The translations under genes were made by a program, and so were the position numbers. The notes beneath the pieces are model-generated. The model ran no database searches. It was given only the letters and a program-made list of their open reading frames with translations, and was not told the origin of the DNA. Source: Streptomyces albiflavescens (lineage in GTDB: Bacteria; Actinomycetota; Actinomycetes; Streptomycetales; Streptomycetaceae). Taken from it: 64,000 nt of DNA. The stretch is from contig NZ_BMMM01000009.1 in the NCBI RefSeq assembly GCF_014645835.1, positions 62,001-126,000 of the forward strand. The letters run 5' to 3'. Of the stretch, positions 54,576 to 63,785 are shown in pieces. Each line of letters begins with the position of its first letter. The stretch's first letter is position 1.

Positions 54576-54806
54576 TCAGCGCTCTTCGTCGTTGACGCTT
54601 TCGGGAACGGATGTCAATCGCTCCGTCTCGTCCTGTATCTCAGCGGCGATCTTCTTGAGTTCCGGCTCAAACTTGCGACCATGGTGGGCGCAGAAGAGCA
54701 GTTCTCCGCCGCTCAGGAGGACGACGCGCAGATATGCCTGGGCGCCGCAACGGTCGCAGCGGTCAGCGGCCGTCAGTGGGCTCGCGGGGGTCAGAACAGT
54801 AGTCAC
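54576..54806 (-). CDS. Small zinc-ribbon-like protein (DUF7455)
   Basis: A 76-residue protein. CDRCGAQAYLRVVL (Cys near 17 and 20) and LLFCAHHGRKF supply a CxxC...CxxH metal-binding set, so a single zinc knuckle is expected. The C-terminal half is an acidic helix (ELKKIAAEIQDETERL). The start is GTG at 54806 with GAAGAGG upstream. It is widely present near hrdB in Streptomyces. The function is unknown; a partner of the transcription machinery would be speculation. Confidence 0.85.
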   Translation of the reverse strand: MTTVLTPASPLTAADRCDRCGAQAYLRVVLLSGGELLFCAHHGRKFEPELKKIAAEIQDETERLTSVPESVNDEER

Positions 54807-55245
54807 GTCGCCTCTTCTCTAGCTCGACGAGCTGTCGTACCAGGGTCAACATCCAACCAGGCCGAAAACGTTCCCGCTCGTGGCTTTCCCTCGAAAATTT
54901 CTCTTCGGGGCGGCTGTCTGCTGCCGGGTGGCGGCGAATGAGCCGTATTGCGTGTGTTCGCGTCTTACGGGTTCGCGCAGTCTGTCAGGGTCAGTCCTCC
55001 CGGCGGGGTGCCGGTTGTTCATGAGGACGTGCCCCGAGGCTAAATGGTTCATGCCTGGAAGGGAACGTGATATGTACTTCACTCCATCGAGGGATCGAAC
55101 ACCCATGCGACTCTGGACTAGTCTGAGTTCTTGCGAGGGTGGCGTTACAAAGGCTCTACCAGGCCTCGGTACCCTCTGAGCGGCGACCGAAGCCGGGCCC
55201 TTACCCAAAAGGGCCCCATCTGAAATTCAGCGAGGAGCGAACCGC
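54807..55245. other. 439-bp divergent spacer upstream of parE
   Basis: No gene is supported. It is comparatively AT-rich, especially 54890-54960 and 55040-55140, so it probably holds the promoters of both neighbours, but no confident -35/-10 pair was found. A perfect 8-bp hairpin (gggccctt/aagggccc, 55195-55216) lies 29 bp before the parE start, in the probable 5' leader. Confidence 0.55.
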
Positions 55246-57369
55246 GTGACCGCCGAAACGTCCGTGCCGTCCACAGCGCTGCTGGCAGGAGCAGACCGGG
55301 ACGGTTCCAACTACACCGCGCGGCACCTGCTCGTCCTCGAGGGGCTCGAGGCCGTACGCAAGCGCCCGGGCATGTACATCGGATCGACCGACAGCCGCGG
55401 TCTGATGCACTGCCTCTGGGAGATCATCGACAACTCCGTGGACGAGGCCCTTGGGGGCTACTGCGACCACATCGAGGTGATCCTGCACGACGACGCCTCG
55501 GTGGAGGTGCGGGACAACGGCCGCGGTATCCCGGTCGACGTGGAGCCCAAGACGGGCCTCTCGGGTGTCGAGGTCGTGATGACCAAGCTGCATGCCGGCG
55601 GCAAGTTCGGCGGCGGCTCTTACGCGGCCTCCGGCGGTCTGCACGGCGTGGGTGCCTCCGTGGTGAACGCGCTCTCCGCCCGTCTGGACATCGAGGTGGA
55701 CCGCGGTGGCCAGACCCATGCGGTGAGCTTCCGGCGCGGTACTCCGGGTGCGTTCAAGTCGGACGGTCCTGAGGCCGCCTTCGACGCGACCAGCGGGCTG
55801 CGCAAGATCAAGCGGATCCCCAAGACCCGCACCGGCACGCGCGTGCGTTACTGGGCCGACCGCCAGATCTTCCTCAAGGACGCCAAGCTCTCCCTGGAGA
55901 ACCTGCACCAGCGCGCCCGCCAGACCGCGTTCCTGGTGCCCGGCCTGACCATCGTCGTTCGTGACGAGTACGGGCTCGGCGAGGGCGGCAGCAAGGGCGA
56001 GGAGTCCTTCCGCTTCGACGGCGGAATCAGTGAATTCTGCGAGTACCTGGCCACCGACAAGCCTGTCTGCGATGTCCTCCGCTTCTCCGGGCACGGCACC
56101 TTCAAGGAGACGGTCCCGGTTCTCGACGACCACGGGCAGATGACGCCGACCGAGGTCACGCGTGAGCTCGGTGTCGATATCGCGCTGCGCTGGGGCACCG
56201 GCTACGACACGACCCTGAAGTCGTTCGTGAACATCATCGCCACCCCGAAGGGCGGCACCCACGTCGCGGGCTTCGAGCAGGCCGTCGCCAAGACGATGAA
56301 CGAGGTGCTGCGCGCCAAGAAGCTGCTGCGTGTCGCCGAGGACGACATCGTCAAGGACGACGCTCTCGAGGGCCTGACCGCCGTGGTCACGGTGCGTCTC
56401 GCCGAGCCGCAGTTCGAGGGCCAGACCAAGGAGGTGCTCGGCACCTCGGCGGCCCGTCGCATCGTGACGAATGTGGTCTCCAAGGAGCTCAAGGCGTTCC
56501 TGACCTCGACGAAGCGGGACGCTGCCGCGCAGGCGCGCGTCGTCATGGAGAAGGCCGTCGCCGCCGCCCGTACGAGGATCGCCGCCCGCCAGCACAAGGA
56601 CGCCCAGCGCCGGAAGACGGCCCTGGAGTCCTCCTCCCTGCCCGCCAAACTCGCAGACTGCCGCAGTGACGACGTGGAGCGCAGTGAGCTCTTCATCGTC
56701 GAGGGGGACTCCGCGCTCGGTACGGCCAAGCTCGCCCGGAACTCCGAGTTCCAGGCGCTGCTGCCGATTCGCGGCAAGATCCTCAACGTTCAGAAGGCGT
56801 CCGTGACGGACATGCTGAAGAACGCCGAGTGCGGCGCGATCATCCAGGTCATAGGAGCCGGGTCGGGACGGACGTTCGATATCGACGCGGCGCGCTACGG
56901 GAAGATCATTCTTCTCGTCGATGCCGATGTCGACGGCGCGCACATCCGCATTCTGCTGCTGACGCTGTTCCAGCGGTACATGCGACCCATGGTCGAGGCG
57001 GGGCGGGTGTTCGCGGCGGTGCCGCCGTTGCACCGTATTGAGCTCAGCCAGCCCAAGAAGGGTCAGGACAAGTACATCTACACGTACTCGGACCGTGAGC
57101 TGCGGGAGACGCTGCTGGAGCTGCAGCGCAAGAACGTGCGGTACAAGGACTCGATCCAGCGTTACAAGGGTCTGGGTGAGATGGACGCCGATCAGCTGGC
57201 CGAGACGACGATGGATCCGCGGCACCGGACTCTGCGGCGGATCAACATCTCCGACCTCGAGGCGTCCGAGCAGGTGTTCGATCTGCTGATGGGGAACGAT
57301 GTGGCGCCGCGCAAGGAGTTCATCTCCAGCTCGGCGGCGACGTTGGATCGGTCGCGGATCGACGCGTAG
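55246..57369 (+). CDS. parE: DNA topoisomerase IV subunit B ParE
   Basis: A 707-residue type IIA topoisomerase ATPase subunit that decatenates daughter chromosomes with ParC. GHKL ATPase motifs: EIIDNSVDEALGG, VRDNGRGIPVD and GGLHGVGASVVNALS. The transducer has QTKEVLGTS, and the TOPRIM domain has EGDSALG (about 486) and LVDADVDGAHIR (about 560). It is called ParE rather than GyrB from its position next to hrdB, where Streptomyces keep parE, while gyrB sits at oriC. The start is GTG 55246 with GAGGAG 7 bp upstream. Confidence 0.93.
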   Translation: MTAETSVPSTALLAGADRDGSNYTARHLLVLEGLEAVRKRPGMYIGSTDSRGLMHCLWEIIDNSVDEALGGYCDHIEVILHDDASVEVRDNGRGIPVDVEPKTGLSGVEVVMTKLHAGGKFGGGSYAASGGLHGVGASVVNALSARLDIEVDRGGQTHAVSFRRGTPGAFKSDGPEAAFDATSGLRKIKRIPKTRTGTRVRYWADRQIFLKDAKLSLENLHQRARQTAFLVPGLTIVVRDEYGLGEGGSKGEESFRFDGGISEFCEYLATDKPVCDVLRFSGHGTFKETVPVLDDHGQMTPTEVTRELGVDIALRWGTGYDTTLKSFVNIIATPKGGTHVAGFEQAVAKTMNEVLRAKKLLRVAEDDIVKDDALEGLTAVVTVRLAEPQFEGQTKEVLGTSAARRIVTNVVSKELKAFLTSTKRDAAAQARVVMEKAVAAARTRIAARQHKDAQRRKTALESSSLPAKLADCRSDDVERSELFIVEGDSALGTAKLARNSEFQALLPIRGKILNVQKASVTDMLKNAECGAIIQVIGAGSGRTFDIDAARYGKIILLVDADVDGAHIRILLLTLFQRYMRPMVEAGRVFAAVPPLHRIELSQPKKGQDKYIYTYSDRELRETLLELQRKNVRYKDSIQRYKGLGEMDADQLAETTMDPRHRTLRRINISDLEASEQVFDLLMGNDVAPRKEFISSSAATLDRSRIDA

Positions 57370-57492
57370 GCGCTGCTGCTGGGCTGGGCGATTCGCTGTC
57401 TGTCTGTCTGTCTGTGGGTGGGGCGGGGCCTGGCGGTGGGTGGTTCCGCGTTTCCGCCGGTGGGCGGTTCCGCGTCCGCCGTTGGGTGGGTC

Positions 57493-57606
57493 GGGGCCGT
57501 GCCGGTACATCCGCCCCGTCGCCGGTGGCAGATCGCTTGGGCTGCAGGGTCCTGCCTGTTGGCAGCCGCGTAAGCGACGGGGCATGTGATGTACCGGCAC
57601 GGCCCC
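57493..57606. repeat. Long imperfect palindrome (114 bp)
   Basis: The left arm 57493-57522 and right arm 57574-57606 pair over about 30 bp, starting with 18 perfect pairs (ggggccgtgccggtacat) and then, after a 3-nt bulge, ccccgtcgc. The interior contains a second hairpin (ggctgc ... gcagcc, 57539-57566). It could be an RNA structure after parE or a decayed mobile repeat. Confidence 0.8.
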
Positions 57607-57661
57607 TTCCGTGGTCTGGCGACTGCGGGCGCGTGGGGGTGCGCCGCGTCGATGACGGCGG

Positions 57662-57719
57662 GTGGGCGGGGCGTGCGGCAGCCGTTGCGGGTGGGCGGGG
57701 CGTGCGGCAGCCGTTGCGG
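57662..57719 (+). repeat. 29-bp direct tandem duplication
   Basis: Two adjacent copies of a 29-bp unit starting gtgggcggggcgtgcggcag. Confidence 0.9.
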
Positions 57720-57832
57720 GTGGGGGGTGTGGGTTCGGCGGTGGGTACGTCCCATCGTTCGCCCGCTCGCCGGCCCTCCACTCTGCCGGCACCATTCGGC
57801 CGCCCGGCGTTCGACGACGGGGCCGTCAGGTC

Positions 57833-58068
57833 TAGGGGGCTTCTGATGGATCTCCGCGGCGTCGCGACGCCCGGCACGCTCCCCCACTGCCTTAAGGGCG
57901 TGGGAGGTGCCCCCACTCGCCGCACCGGATAGAAGCCCTAGTAGCTCCTCCCCCACGCTCGGCTTCGCTCGCGCGGGGGGACCCCCATCGAGGACTTCCG
58001 CCCGGCACGCCGAGAGCACGCACCGAACGCCGCTCCTTCTTCCACGGAGATCCATCAGAAACCCCCTA
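57833..58068. mobile_element. Probable MITE, 236 bp, with 24-bp terminal inverted repeats
   Basis: The termini 57833-57856 and 58045-58068 are inverted repeats with a single mismatch in 24 bp. They begin TAGGGGG and continue with ttctgatggatctccg after one variable base. There is no open frame for a transposase. The TA at each end may be the target duplication, as in IS630-type elements. The interior holds several palindromic blocks, one of which (about 57947-57990) matches the repeat inside rshA. Confidence 0.78.
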
Positions 58069-58322
58069 ATCGCGGCCCTGGGGGCCGCCGCCCCGAGGGT
58101 CGGGATGGGTAGGGGCGGAGGGGGCGAAAGGCCCTTGGCCTGGCCACCCGGCCTCGGTGGCCGGAAGCGGGTCTCCACCCGTGGGTGGAGGCGTGGGGCG
58201 GTGGGGGATCCACCCACGATCCACCCCGGCTCCGATCTGCTGACCAGCCGATTTCCGTAGCGTCGAAGGCGTCGGCAGTTCCCGCTGTCGGTACCCGCCC
58301 TTCCTCGCCCACGGAGGCTGTG

Positions 58323-58847
58323 ATGTCCGGGCTCGCCAATGCCTTGGTGATCTGCGCCGTTGTCGTACTCGTGATCGCGCGCCAGTTCCGCACCCGCAGG
58401 ATCAGCACGGACAGGCGCTGGTGGATCGTGCCCGCCGTCCTGGTCTTCATCGCTGTGCGGGAGCCCGGATTGATCGACCCCCACCACCGGACCGAGGCCA
58501 TCCTCCTGCTCGGCACCGAACTGCTCATAGGCCTGGCCATCGGGGCCGGCTGGGCATGGACCACGCGGACCTGGGCGGAGCCGGACGGCTCGGTGTGGAG
58601 CAAGAGCACCAAGGCCAGCGTGGCCGTATGGATCGTGGGCATAGGTCTGCGCGTGGGCCTGTTCGGCATCGGAGCGCTGCTCGGCGTCCACCAGGGCTCC
58701 TCCGCTCTGTTGCTCGCACTCGCCGCGACCCTGCTGGTGCGCACCGGTCTCCTGGTCTGGCGCTCGCAGTCCCTGAGCTCGGCGATCGGGCAGGGCACGG
58801 CGTACGGTGACGGCGTGCCCCTGGGCTCGCGGAAGGAGCACGTGTGA
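58323..58847 (+). CDS. DUF1453/CcdC-like membrane protein
   Basis: A 174-residue protein with about five membrane segments (NALVICAVVVLVIARQF, WWIVPAVLVFIAVREPG, LLLGTELLIGLAIGAGWAW, VAVWIVGIGLRVGLFGIGALLG, LLLALAATLLVRTGLLVW). GGAGG lies 7 bp before ATG 58323. Its stop overlaps the kinase start (GTGA), so the three genes from here to 60681 are translationally coupled. It may be an accessory or signal-sensing partner of the kinase; that is inference from the coupling. Confidence 0.82.
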   Translation: MSGLANALVICAVVVLVIARQFRTRRISTDRRWWIVPAVLVFIAVREPGLIDPHHRTEAILLLGTELLIGLAIGAGWAWTTRTWAEPDGSVWSKSTKASVAVWIVGIGLRVGLFGIGALLGVHQGSSALLLALAATLLVRTGLLVWRSQSLSSAIGQGTAYGDGVPLGSRKEHV

Positions 58848-59995
58848 CCGAGAACGCCTGGAATCGCTGGCCTTCCCGCGAGGCGCTCTCCCGAGAGGGA
58901 GTGCCGAGGGCCCGGCGCGCGCTCGCCTGGACCACGAGGGCCCTCGCCCTGGGTGCGCTCATCGCGTCGACCTTCGCGAACAGCCACTTGCACGCTTGGG
59001 GTGCGGCGGCGGGCGTTGTGGGAATCCTCGTGTGCGCAGTCGCCGCGCGGGCCTTCTGGCGGACCACGCTCGAACACCGCCTGCTGCCCTCCCTGGGGCT
59101 CCTCGCTCTCCTGCTCGCCATCGCGACCGTGGGGCAGGGCATGGGCTTCCGGGTACCGGCTCTGGTCCTCTGGTGCGGGTGCGCCATCAGCGCCATCGAA
59201 CGGCTGCCTCTCGCGGCGGCACTGCCCGTCGCCTCGGTGGCACTGGGCGCGTACGCGGCGGTCAACAACGATGTGTGGCTGACCACGGTCGCCACGACGG
59301 TGGGGCTCGTCCTGGGCGGTTACGTGTTGCGCCTGGACGCGGAGGCTCGCGGCAGCGCCCATCGGCTGCTGGCCCAGGAGCGTGCGGCACGGCTGGCCGA
59401 GGCGGAGTCGGCGGCGCTCGCCGAGCGGACCAGGATCGCCCGGGAGATCCACGATGTGCTGGCCCACAGCCTCTCGGCGCAGCTTGTGCATCTCGAGGCG
59501 GCCCGGCTGCTCATCGAGCGGGGCGCGGACCGGGAGACGATTCTCGAACGGGTCGTGGCGGCACGCGGCATGGCCCGTGAGGGGCTCGCGGAGACCCGGC
59601 AGGCGCTCTCCGCGCTGCGCGGCGAGATGTCCCCGGTGGAGGACTTCCTGAGCGAGCTCGTCGCCACGGCCGACGGCGCCGAGGTCACCGTGACGGGCGA
59701 ACGGCAGGCGCTCCCCGCCGAGGCCTCGCAGGCAGTACGCAGAGTCGCGCAGGAAGCTCTGACGAACGCGCGCAAGCATGCTCCGGGCGCCAAGGTCCAC
59801 GTGCGGCTGGTCTACGGCGAGCACGAAGTGACCTTGGACGTACGGGATTCGGGCGGGCCGCCGGGCGAGCTCAGCGGCTCGGGAGCCGGGTACGGTCTGC
59901 TGGGCATGCGAGAGCGTGCCGAGTTGCTGGGTGGCTCGTTGGACGCCGGGCCTGACGAGGAGGGGTTCGTGGTGACGCTGAAGGTGCCCGTATGA
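58844..59995 (+). CDS. Sensor histidine kinase, NarL/DesK type
   Basis: A 383-residue kinase. The N-terminal 165 residues hold about five membrane segments with short loops and no large extracellular sensor, implying membrane or intramembrane sensing. The HisKA_3 phospho-acceptor is H203 in RIAREIHDVLAHSLS. The HATPase domain has QEALTNARKHA (N box), LDVRDSGGPPG (G1) and GAGYGLLGMRERAELLGGSL (G2). Overlaps both neighbours by 4 bp. The signal is unknown. Confidence 0.94.
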   Translation: MTENAWNRWPSREALSREGVPRARRALAWTTRALALGALIASTFANSHLHAWGAAAGVVGILVCAVAARAFWRTTLEHRLLPSLGLLALLLAIATVGQGMGFRVPALVLWCGCAISAIERLPLAAALPVASVALGAYAAVNNDVWLTTVATTVGLVLGGYVLRLDAEARGSAHRLLAQERAARLAEAESAALAERTRIAREIHDVLAHSLSAQLVHLEAARLLIERGADRETILERVVAARGMAREGLAETRQALSALRGEMSPVEDFLSELVATADGAEVTVTGERQALPAEASQAVRRVAQEALTNARKHAPGAKVHVRLVYGEHEVTLDVRDSGGPPGELSGSGAGYGLLGMRERAELLGGSLDAGPDEEGFVVTLKVPV

Positions 59996-60681
59996 CAGAG
60001 ACGGAGGAGGCGGGCAGGAAGCCGGCGCGGGTCGTGGTGGCGGACGACCAGACCGTGGTGCGCGAGGGCATTGTGATGCTGCTGGGGTTGTTGCCCGGGA
60101 TCGAGGTCGTCGGAGCGGCCGGCGACGGGGACGAGGCAGTGGAGCTTGTCGCCGAACTCGCTCCGGACGTTGTGCTGATGGACCTGCGCATGCCCCGTTG
60201 CGACGGTGTCGAGGCTACTCGGCGCATCCGAGCCGAGCACCCTGGGACGCAGGTCGTCGTGCTCACGACGTATGCGGACGACGAGTCGTTGTTTCCCGCG
60301 CTCAGAGCAGGGGCTCGTGGCTATCTGACCAAGGACGCGGGGGGCGACGAGATCGTACGGGCGGTGGAGAGTGTGCTGTCCGGAGACGCGGGGCTCTCAC
60401 CGAGCATTCAGCGGCGACTGCTGGAGCGGCTGTCGGAGCCGAAGGCGGAGCCGGCCCCGTTCACCGAGGCGCCGGACGGGCTCACCGCACGCGAGACCGA
60501 GGTGCTCCTGCTGATCGCGGAAGGGCTCAGCAATCAGGAGATCGCTCGCAAGCTGCATGTCTCCACGGCCACGGTGAAGACCCACATCAACAACCTCTTC
60601 GCCAAGACGGGACTCAAGGACCGAGCTCAGGCAGTCCGTTACGCCTATGGAAAGGGCCTCGTACGGCCACCGGTGGACTGA
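59992..60681 (+). CDS. LuxR-type (NarL family) response regulator
   Basis: A 229-residue regulator. The receiver has VVVADDQTVVREG (acidic pocket) and phospho-acceptor D64 in VLMDLRMP; the conserved Thr and Lys are in VLTTYADD and YLTKDAG. The C-terminal HTH is TARETEVLLLIAEGLSNQEIARKLHVS. The start ATG overlaps the kinase stop (ATGA), so it is the cognate partner of that kinase. Targets are not identifiable from the sequence, though the upstream membrane gene is a plausible one. Confidence 0.95.
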   Translation: MTETEEAGRKPARVVVADDQTVVREGIVMLLGLLPGIEVVGAAGDGDEAVELVAELAPDVVLMDLRMPRCDGVEATRRIRAEHPGTQVVVLTTYADDESLFPALRAGARGYLTKDAGGDEIVRAVESVLSGDAGLSPSIQRRLLERLSEPKAEPAPFTEAPDGLTARETEVLLLIAEGLSNQEIARKLHVSTATVKTHINNLFAKTGLKDRAQAVRYAYGKGLVRPPVD

Positions 60682-60785
60682 GTCACCTGATGGGGTGAAG
60701 AGCACGGGGAGAAGAGTCCGGGATCTTCCCGATCTGCCCATCCTTGGGCACGCGGCCGAAACGGGCTGCGGACAAGGAGAGTTCG

Positions 60786-61274
60786 GTGGAGAAGCACGAC
60801 GGCGGCGACACCGGGAAGGTCCGGTTCGACGACCCCTGGTACGACGCGCTCGCCTCCGGCTGGGGTGAGTTGGACGGCACGGGTGCGCCCGCTTCTGCCG
60901 TGCCGGCCGCGCGCCCGGAGTACGAAGGGCGGATGGGCGGGACGGCCGACGTCTATCTGGAGGTGCAGCGCAGCGCCGCCTTCCAGGAAGTGCGCAGGCG
61001 GTACCGGAGGTTCGTGGTCCCTGGCGTCGCCCTGTTCTTCACCTGGTATGTGGGCTATGTGGTGACCGCGACGACGGCGCCCGGGTTCATGGCCAGGCCC
61101 GTCGCCGGTGCTGTGAACGTGGCGCTGCTCGCGGGGCTCGGGCAGTTCCTCACGACGTTCCTGTTCACCTGGGCGTACGCGCGGCATGCGCGGCTGCGCC
61201 GGGACCGGGCCGCGCTCGATCTGCGCTGGGACACCCAGGAGCTGACGCGGAACGTCAGAGGTGGTGAGCGGTGA
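60786..61274 (+). CDS. DUF485 membrane protein
   Basis: A 162-residue protein. The first 60 residues are hydrophilic, followed by YLEVQRSAAFQEVRRRYRRFVVP and two membrane segments (GVALFFTWYVGYVVTATT, VNVALLAGLGQFLTTFLFTWAYA), the DUF485 pattern. AAGGAGA lies about 5 bp before GTG 60786. It overlaps the symporter gene by 4 bp. DUF485 proteins are regular partners of ActP-type acetate symporters (YjcH-YjcG pair) and probably help their assembly or stability. Confidence 0.9.
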   Translation: MEKHDGGDTGKVRFDDPWYDALASGWGELDGTGAPASAVPAARPEYEGRMGGTADVYLEVQRSAAFQEVRRRYRRFVVPGVALFFTWYVGYVVTATTAPGFMARPVAGAVNVALLAGLGQFLTTFLFTWAYARHARLRRDRAALDLRWDTQELTRNVRGGER

Positions 61275-62863
61275 CCGGCAACCATCAGACGCTGGCGCTG
61301 CTGCTGTTCAGCGTGTTTGTGGCAGTGACTCTGGCGATCACGACATGGGTGAGCCGTAACCGGCATGGTTCGGCGGAGGAGTTCTATGCCGGCGGGCGGT
61401 TGTTCTCGCCGATGGAGAATGGTTTTGCCATCTCCGGCGACTACATGTCGGCGGCTTCGTTCCTGGGTGTCACAGGGCTCATCTCGCTCTATGGCTACGA
61501 CGGGTTGTTGTACGTCGTGGGGTTTCTCGTGGCCTGGCTCGTGGTTCTCTTCCTGGTGGCCGAACTGGTGCGCAACTGCGGACGGTTCACCCTCGCCGAC
61601 GTGGTCGCGGCCCGGATGAGCGAGCGACCGGTGCGGATCGCGGCGGGAACCTCCTCGGTGACCGTGTCCGTTCTGTATCTGGTGGCGCAGATGGTGGGAG
61701 CGGGCAGCCTGGTCGCTCTGCTTCTCGGGGGTACGAGCGAGGCCGCACGGAACTGGACGGTGATCGGCGTCGGCGCGCTCATGGTGATCTATGTGTCGTT
61801 GGGAGGGATGAGGGCCACCACATGGATTCAGATCGTCAAGGCTGTGCTGTTGCTGAGCGGGGCGATGGCGCTGACCGTGCTGGTCCTGGTGCGTTTCCAC
61901 GGGGACTTCAACGAGCTGCTGCGTTCGGCGGCGGACCGCAGCGGGCATGGTGAGGCCTTCCTCGCGCCAGGGCTGAAGTACGGCGGGAGCTGGACCGCGC
62001 GCTTCGACTTCATCAGCCTGGGCCTGGCTCTGGTGCTCGGCACGGGCGGGCTGCCGCACATCCTGTCCCGGTTCTACACGGTGCCGACCGCGCGGGCCGC
62101 GCGCCGTTCTGTGGTCTGGTCGGTCGGGCTCATCGGGGGCTTCTATCTGATGACGATCGTGCTGGGCTTCGGTGCGGCCGCGCTCGTCGGCCCGGAGGCG
62201 GTGCGTGGGTCGAACGCGGCGGGGAACACGGCGGTTCCCTTGCTGGCACTCGATCTGGGTGGCGGCGTGAATTCCACGGGGGGAACGGTTCTGTTCGCGA
62301 TCGTCGCCGCCATCGCCTTCGCCACCATCCTGGCGGTTGTCGCCGGAATCACCCTCGCCTCCTCGGCGTCCGTGGCCCACGACCTGTACGCGTCGTTGCG
62401 TCGTCGGCACGCGAAGCCGCGCAGCGAGGTGGCCGTGGCACGTGCGGCGGCTGTCGGGATCGGCGTCGCCGCGATCGCGCTCGGGCTGCTCGCCCGCGAT
62501 CTCAACGTGGCCTTCCTGGTGGGTCTCGCCTTCGCGGTCGCCGCGTCCGCGAACCTGCCGGTGCTGCTGTACTCGCTGTTCTGGCGGTCCTTCACGACGC
62601 GCGGCGCGGTGTGGGCCGTATACGGCGGCCTGGTGCCCGCGCTGGCGCTCGTGCTCCTTTCACCGGTGGTGTCGGGGAGCCCCGAATCGCTGTTCCCGAG
62701 TGTGGACTTCCAGTACTTCCCGCTGCAGAACCCGGGTCTCGTCTCGATCCCCCTGGGCTTCCTCGCCGGCTGGCTCGGCACGGTGACGTCCGCGGAGCCG
62801 CCCGACGAGGCCAAGCACGCCGAGACCGAGGTGCGCGCGCTCACCGGAGCCGGGGCCGTCTGA
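61271..62863 (+). CDS. Sodium/solute symporter, cation-acetate (ActP) type
   Basis: A 530-residue SSS-family transporter with about 13 membrane segments. It has SAEEFYAGGRLFSPMENGFAISGDYMSAASFLG at the N-terminus (the family Na+/substrate-site region), GTGGLPHILSRFYTVPTARAARRS in the middle and ILAVVAGITLASSASVAHDLY later. The DUF485 partner gene overlapping its start supports import of acetate or another small monocarboxylate. The start is GTG 61271. The convergent response regulator downstream may control it. Confidence 0.92.
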   Translation: MTGNHQTLALLLFSVFVAVTLAITTWVSRNRHGSAEEFYAGGRLFSPMENGFAISGDYMSAASFLGVTGLISLYGYDGLLYVVGFLVAWLVVLFLVAELVRNCGRFTLADVVAARMSERPVRIAAGTSSVTVSVLYLVAQMVGAGSLVALLLGGTSEAARNWTVIGVGALMVIYVSLGGMRATTWIQIVKAVLLLSGAMALTVLVLVRFHGDFNELLRSAADRSGHGEAFLAPGLKYGGSWTARFDFISLGLALVLGTGGLPHILSRFYTVPTARAARRSVVWSVGLIGGFYLMTIVLGFGAAALVGPEAVRGSNAAGNTAVPLLALDLGGGVNSTGGTVLFAIVAAIAFATILAVVAGITLASSASVAHDLYASLRRRHAKPRSEVAVARAAAVGIGVAAIALGLLARDLNVAFLVGLAFAVAASANLPVLLYSLFWRSFTTRGAVWAVYGGLVPALALVLLSPVVSGSPESLFPSVDFQYFPLQNPGLVSIPLGFLAGWLGTVTSAEPPDEAKHAETEVRALTGAGAV

Positions 62864-62930
62864 GGGCGCCTCCAGAGACGTACGCGGCGAACCGGGGAAG
62901 CCGAAGCCGCCGCGCACGGACCGTCCGGGC

Positions 62931-63623
62931 CTATGGAGCAACCCACGCGTACCGATGCTCGGGCCGCCCCGTGTCTCCGTACTTGAGTGAGAGACGCAGA
63001 CGTCCGGCCTGTTCGAGGTGGCGCAGATACCGCTGGGCGGTGGATCGGCTGAGGCCGGTCTCGGCGGCGACTTCGTGCGCCGAGAGCGGGTGGCTCGCGC
63101 GGTGCAGTACGTCGCAGATGAGGTCTGTGGTCGGCTCCGAGTGACCGCTGGGCAGCCCCGGTGACGAGGGCGCGGGCGCGGTGCGCAGGGCGCCGAAGAT
63201 GCGGTCGACCTGCTCTTGGCCCGCCACGCCGCGGCCGCCCACCCGGTCGACAGTACGGCGCAGGGCGGCGTAGGACTCGAGGCGGGTGCGCAGGGCCGCG
63301 AAGGTGAACGGCTTGACCAGATAGTGCAGGGCGCCCAGGCGCATCGCTGCCTGCACGGTGACCACGTCACTGGCCGCGGTGATCATGATGACGTCGGTGC
63401 CATGACCGTGCTCGCGCATCCGGTGGACGAGTTCGAGGCCTGTCCGGTCGGGCAGATAGTGGTCGAGCAGCACCAGGTCGATGGGCGCACGCTCGACGGC
63501 GGCCATGGCCTGGGCAGCACTGTGTGCGCGGGCGGCCACCCGGAAGCCGGGAACCTTTCCCACGTACTTGGCGTTGATCTCGGCGACGCGGAAGTCGTCG
63601 TCCACGACCAGGACGTCAATCAT
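62931..63623 (-). CDS. CitB/DcuR-type response regulator
   Basis: A 230-residue regulator. The receiver has VLVVDDDFRVAEIN and phospho-acceptor D54 in LVLLDHYLPD, with the conserved Lys in YLVKPFTF. The C-terminal region (about 165-225) is a winged helix with PLSAHEVAAETGLSRSTAQRYLRHLEQAGRL. Regulators of this class pair with CitA/DcuS kinases that sense di- or tricarboxylates. No such kinase is in the window: the next gene upstream is divergent, so this is an orphan locally. The adjoining symporter is a reasonable target. Confidence 0.93.
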   Translation of the reverse strand: MIDVLVVDDDFRVAEINAKYVGKVPGFRVAARAHSAAQAMAAVERAPIDLVLLDHYLPDRTGLELVHRMREHGHGTDVIMITAASDVVTVQAAMRLGALHYLVKPFTFAALRTRLESYAALRRTVDRVGGRGVAGQEQVDRIFGALRTAPAPSSPGLPSGHSEPTTDLICDVLHRASHPLSAHEVAAETGLSRSTAQRYLRHLEQAGRLRLSLKYGDTGRPEHRYAWVAP

Positions 63624-63676
63624 CGGGCCTCTTTTCCCTCAAGGCCTGGCGAGCGTTAAGCCCGTGTTTCGGCTCC

Positions 63677-63725
63677 GCTGTTGTAGCGCGAGCAAAAAGA
63701 GCACAACAGGCTGTTGCAAGCAAAA
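63677..63725. promoter_or_regulatory. Repeated operator-like motifs in the divergent promoter region
   Basis: gctgttg...agcaaaa occurs twice (63677-63697 and 63710-63725), and caacaggctgttg (63704-63716) is a perfect inverted repeat. The stretch is AT-rich for this genome and lies between the response regulator and the ABC gene. Confidence 0.5.
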
Positions 63726-63785
63726 GAACTCCATGTGCCCAGAAGACTGATGCTGTGGCCCGCGCCACATCTACCGTCCCCGGCC

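Larger units (their letters stand above)
57370..58322. other. 953-bp non-coding, repeat-rich spacer
   Basis: No gene is supported. It contains in order a ctgt microsatellite (five units, from about 57396), a 114-bp imperfect palindrome, a 29-bp direct duplication and a 236-bp element with terminal inverted repeats. Everything outside these is G-rich low-complexity sequence. Confidence 0.8.

Noticed and set aside
55201-57795. An 864-codon minus-strand open frame opposite parE
   Set aside because: It is fully antisense to parE and runs on through the repeat-rich spacer; its Pro/Thr/Arg-rich N-terminus comes from the repeats.
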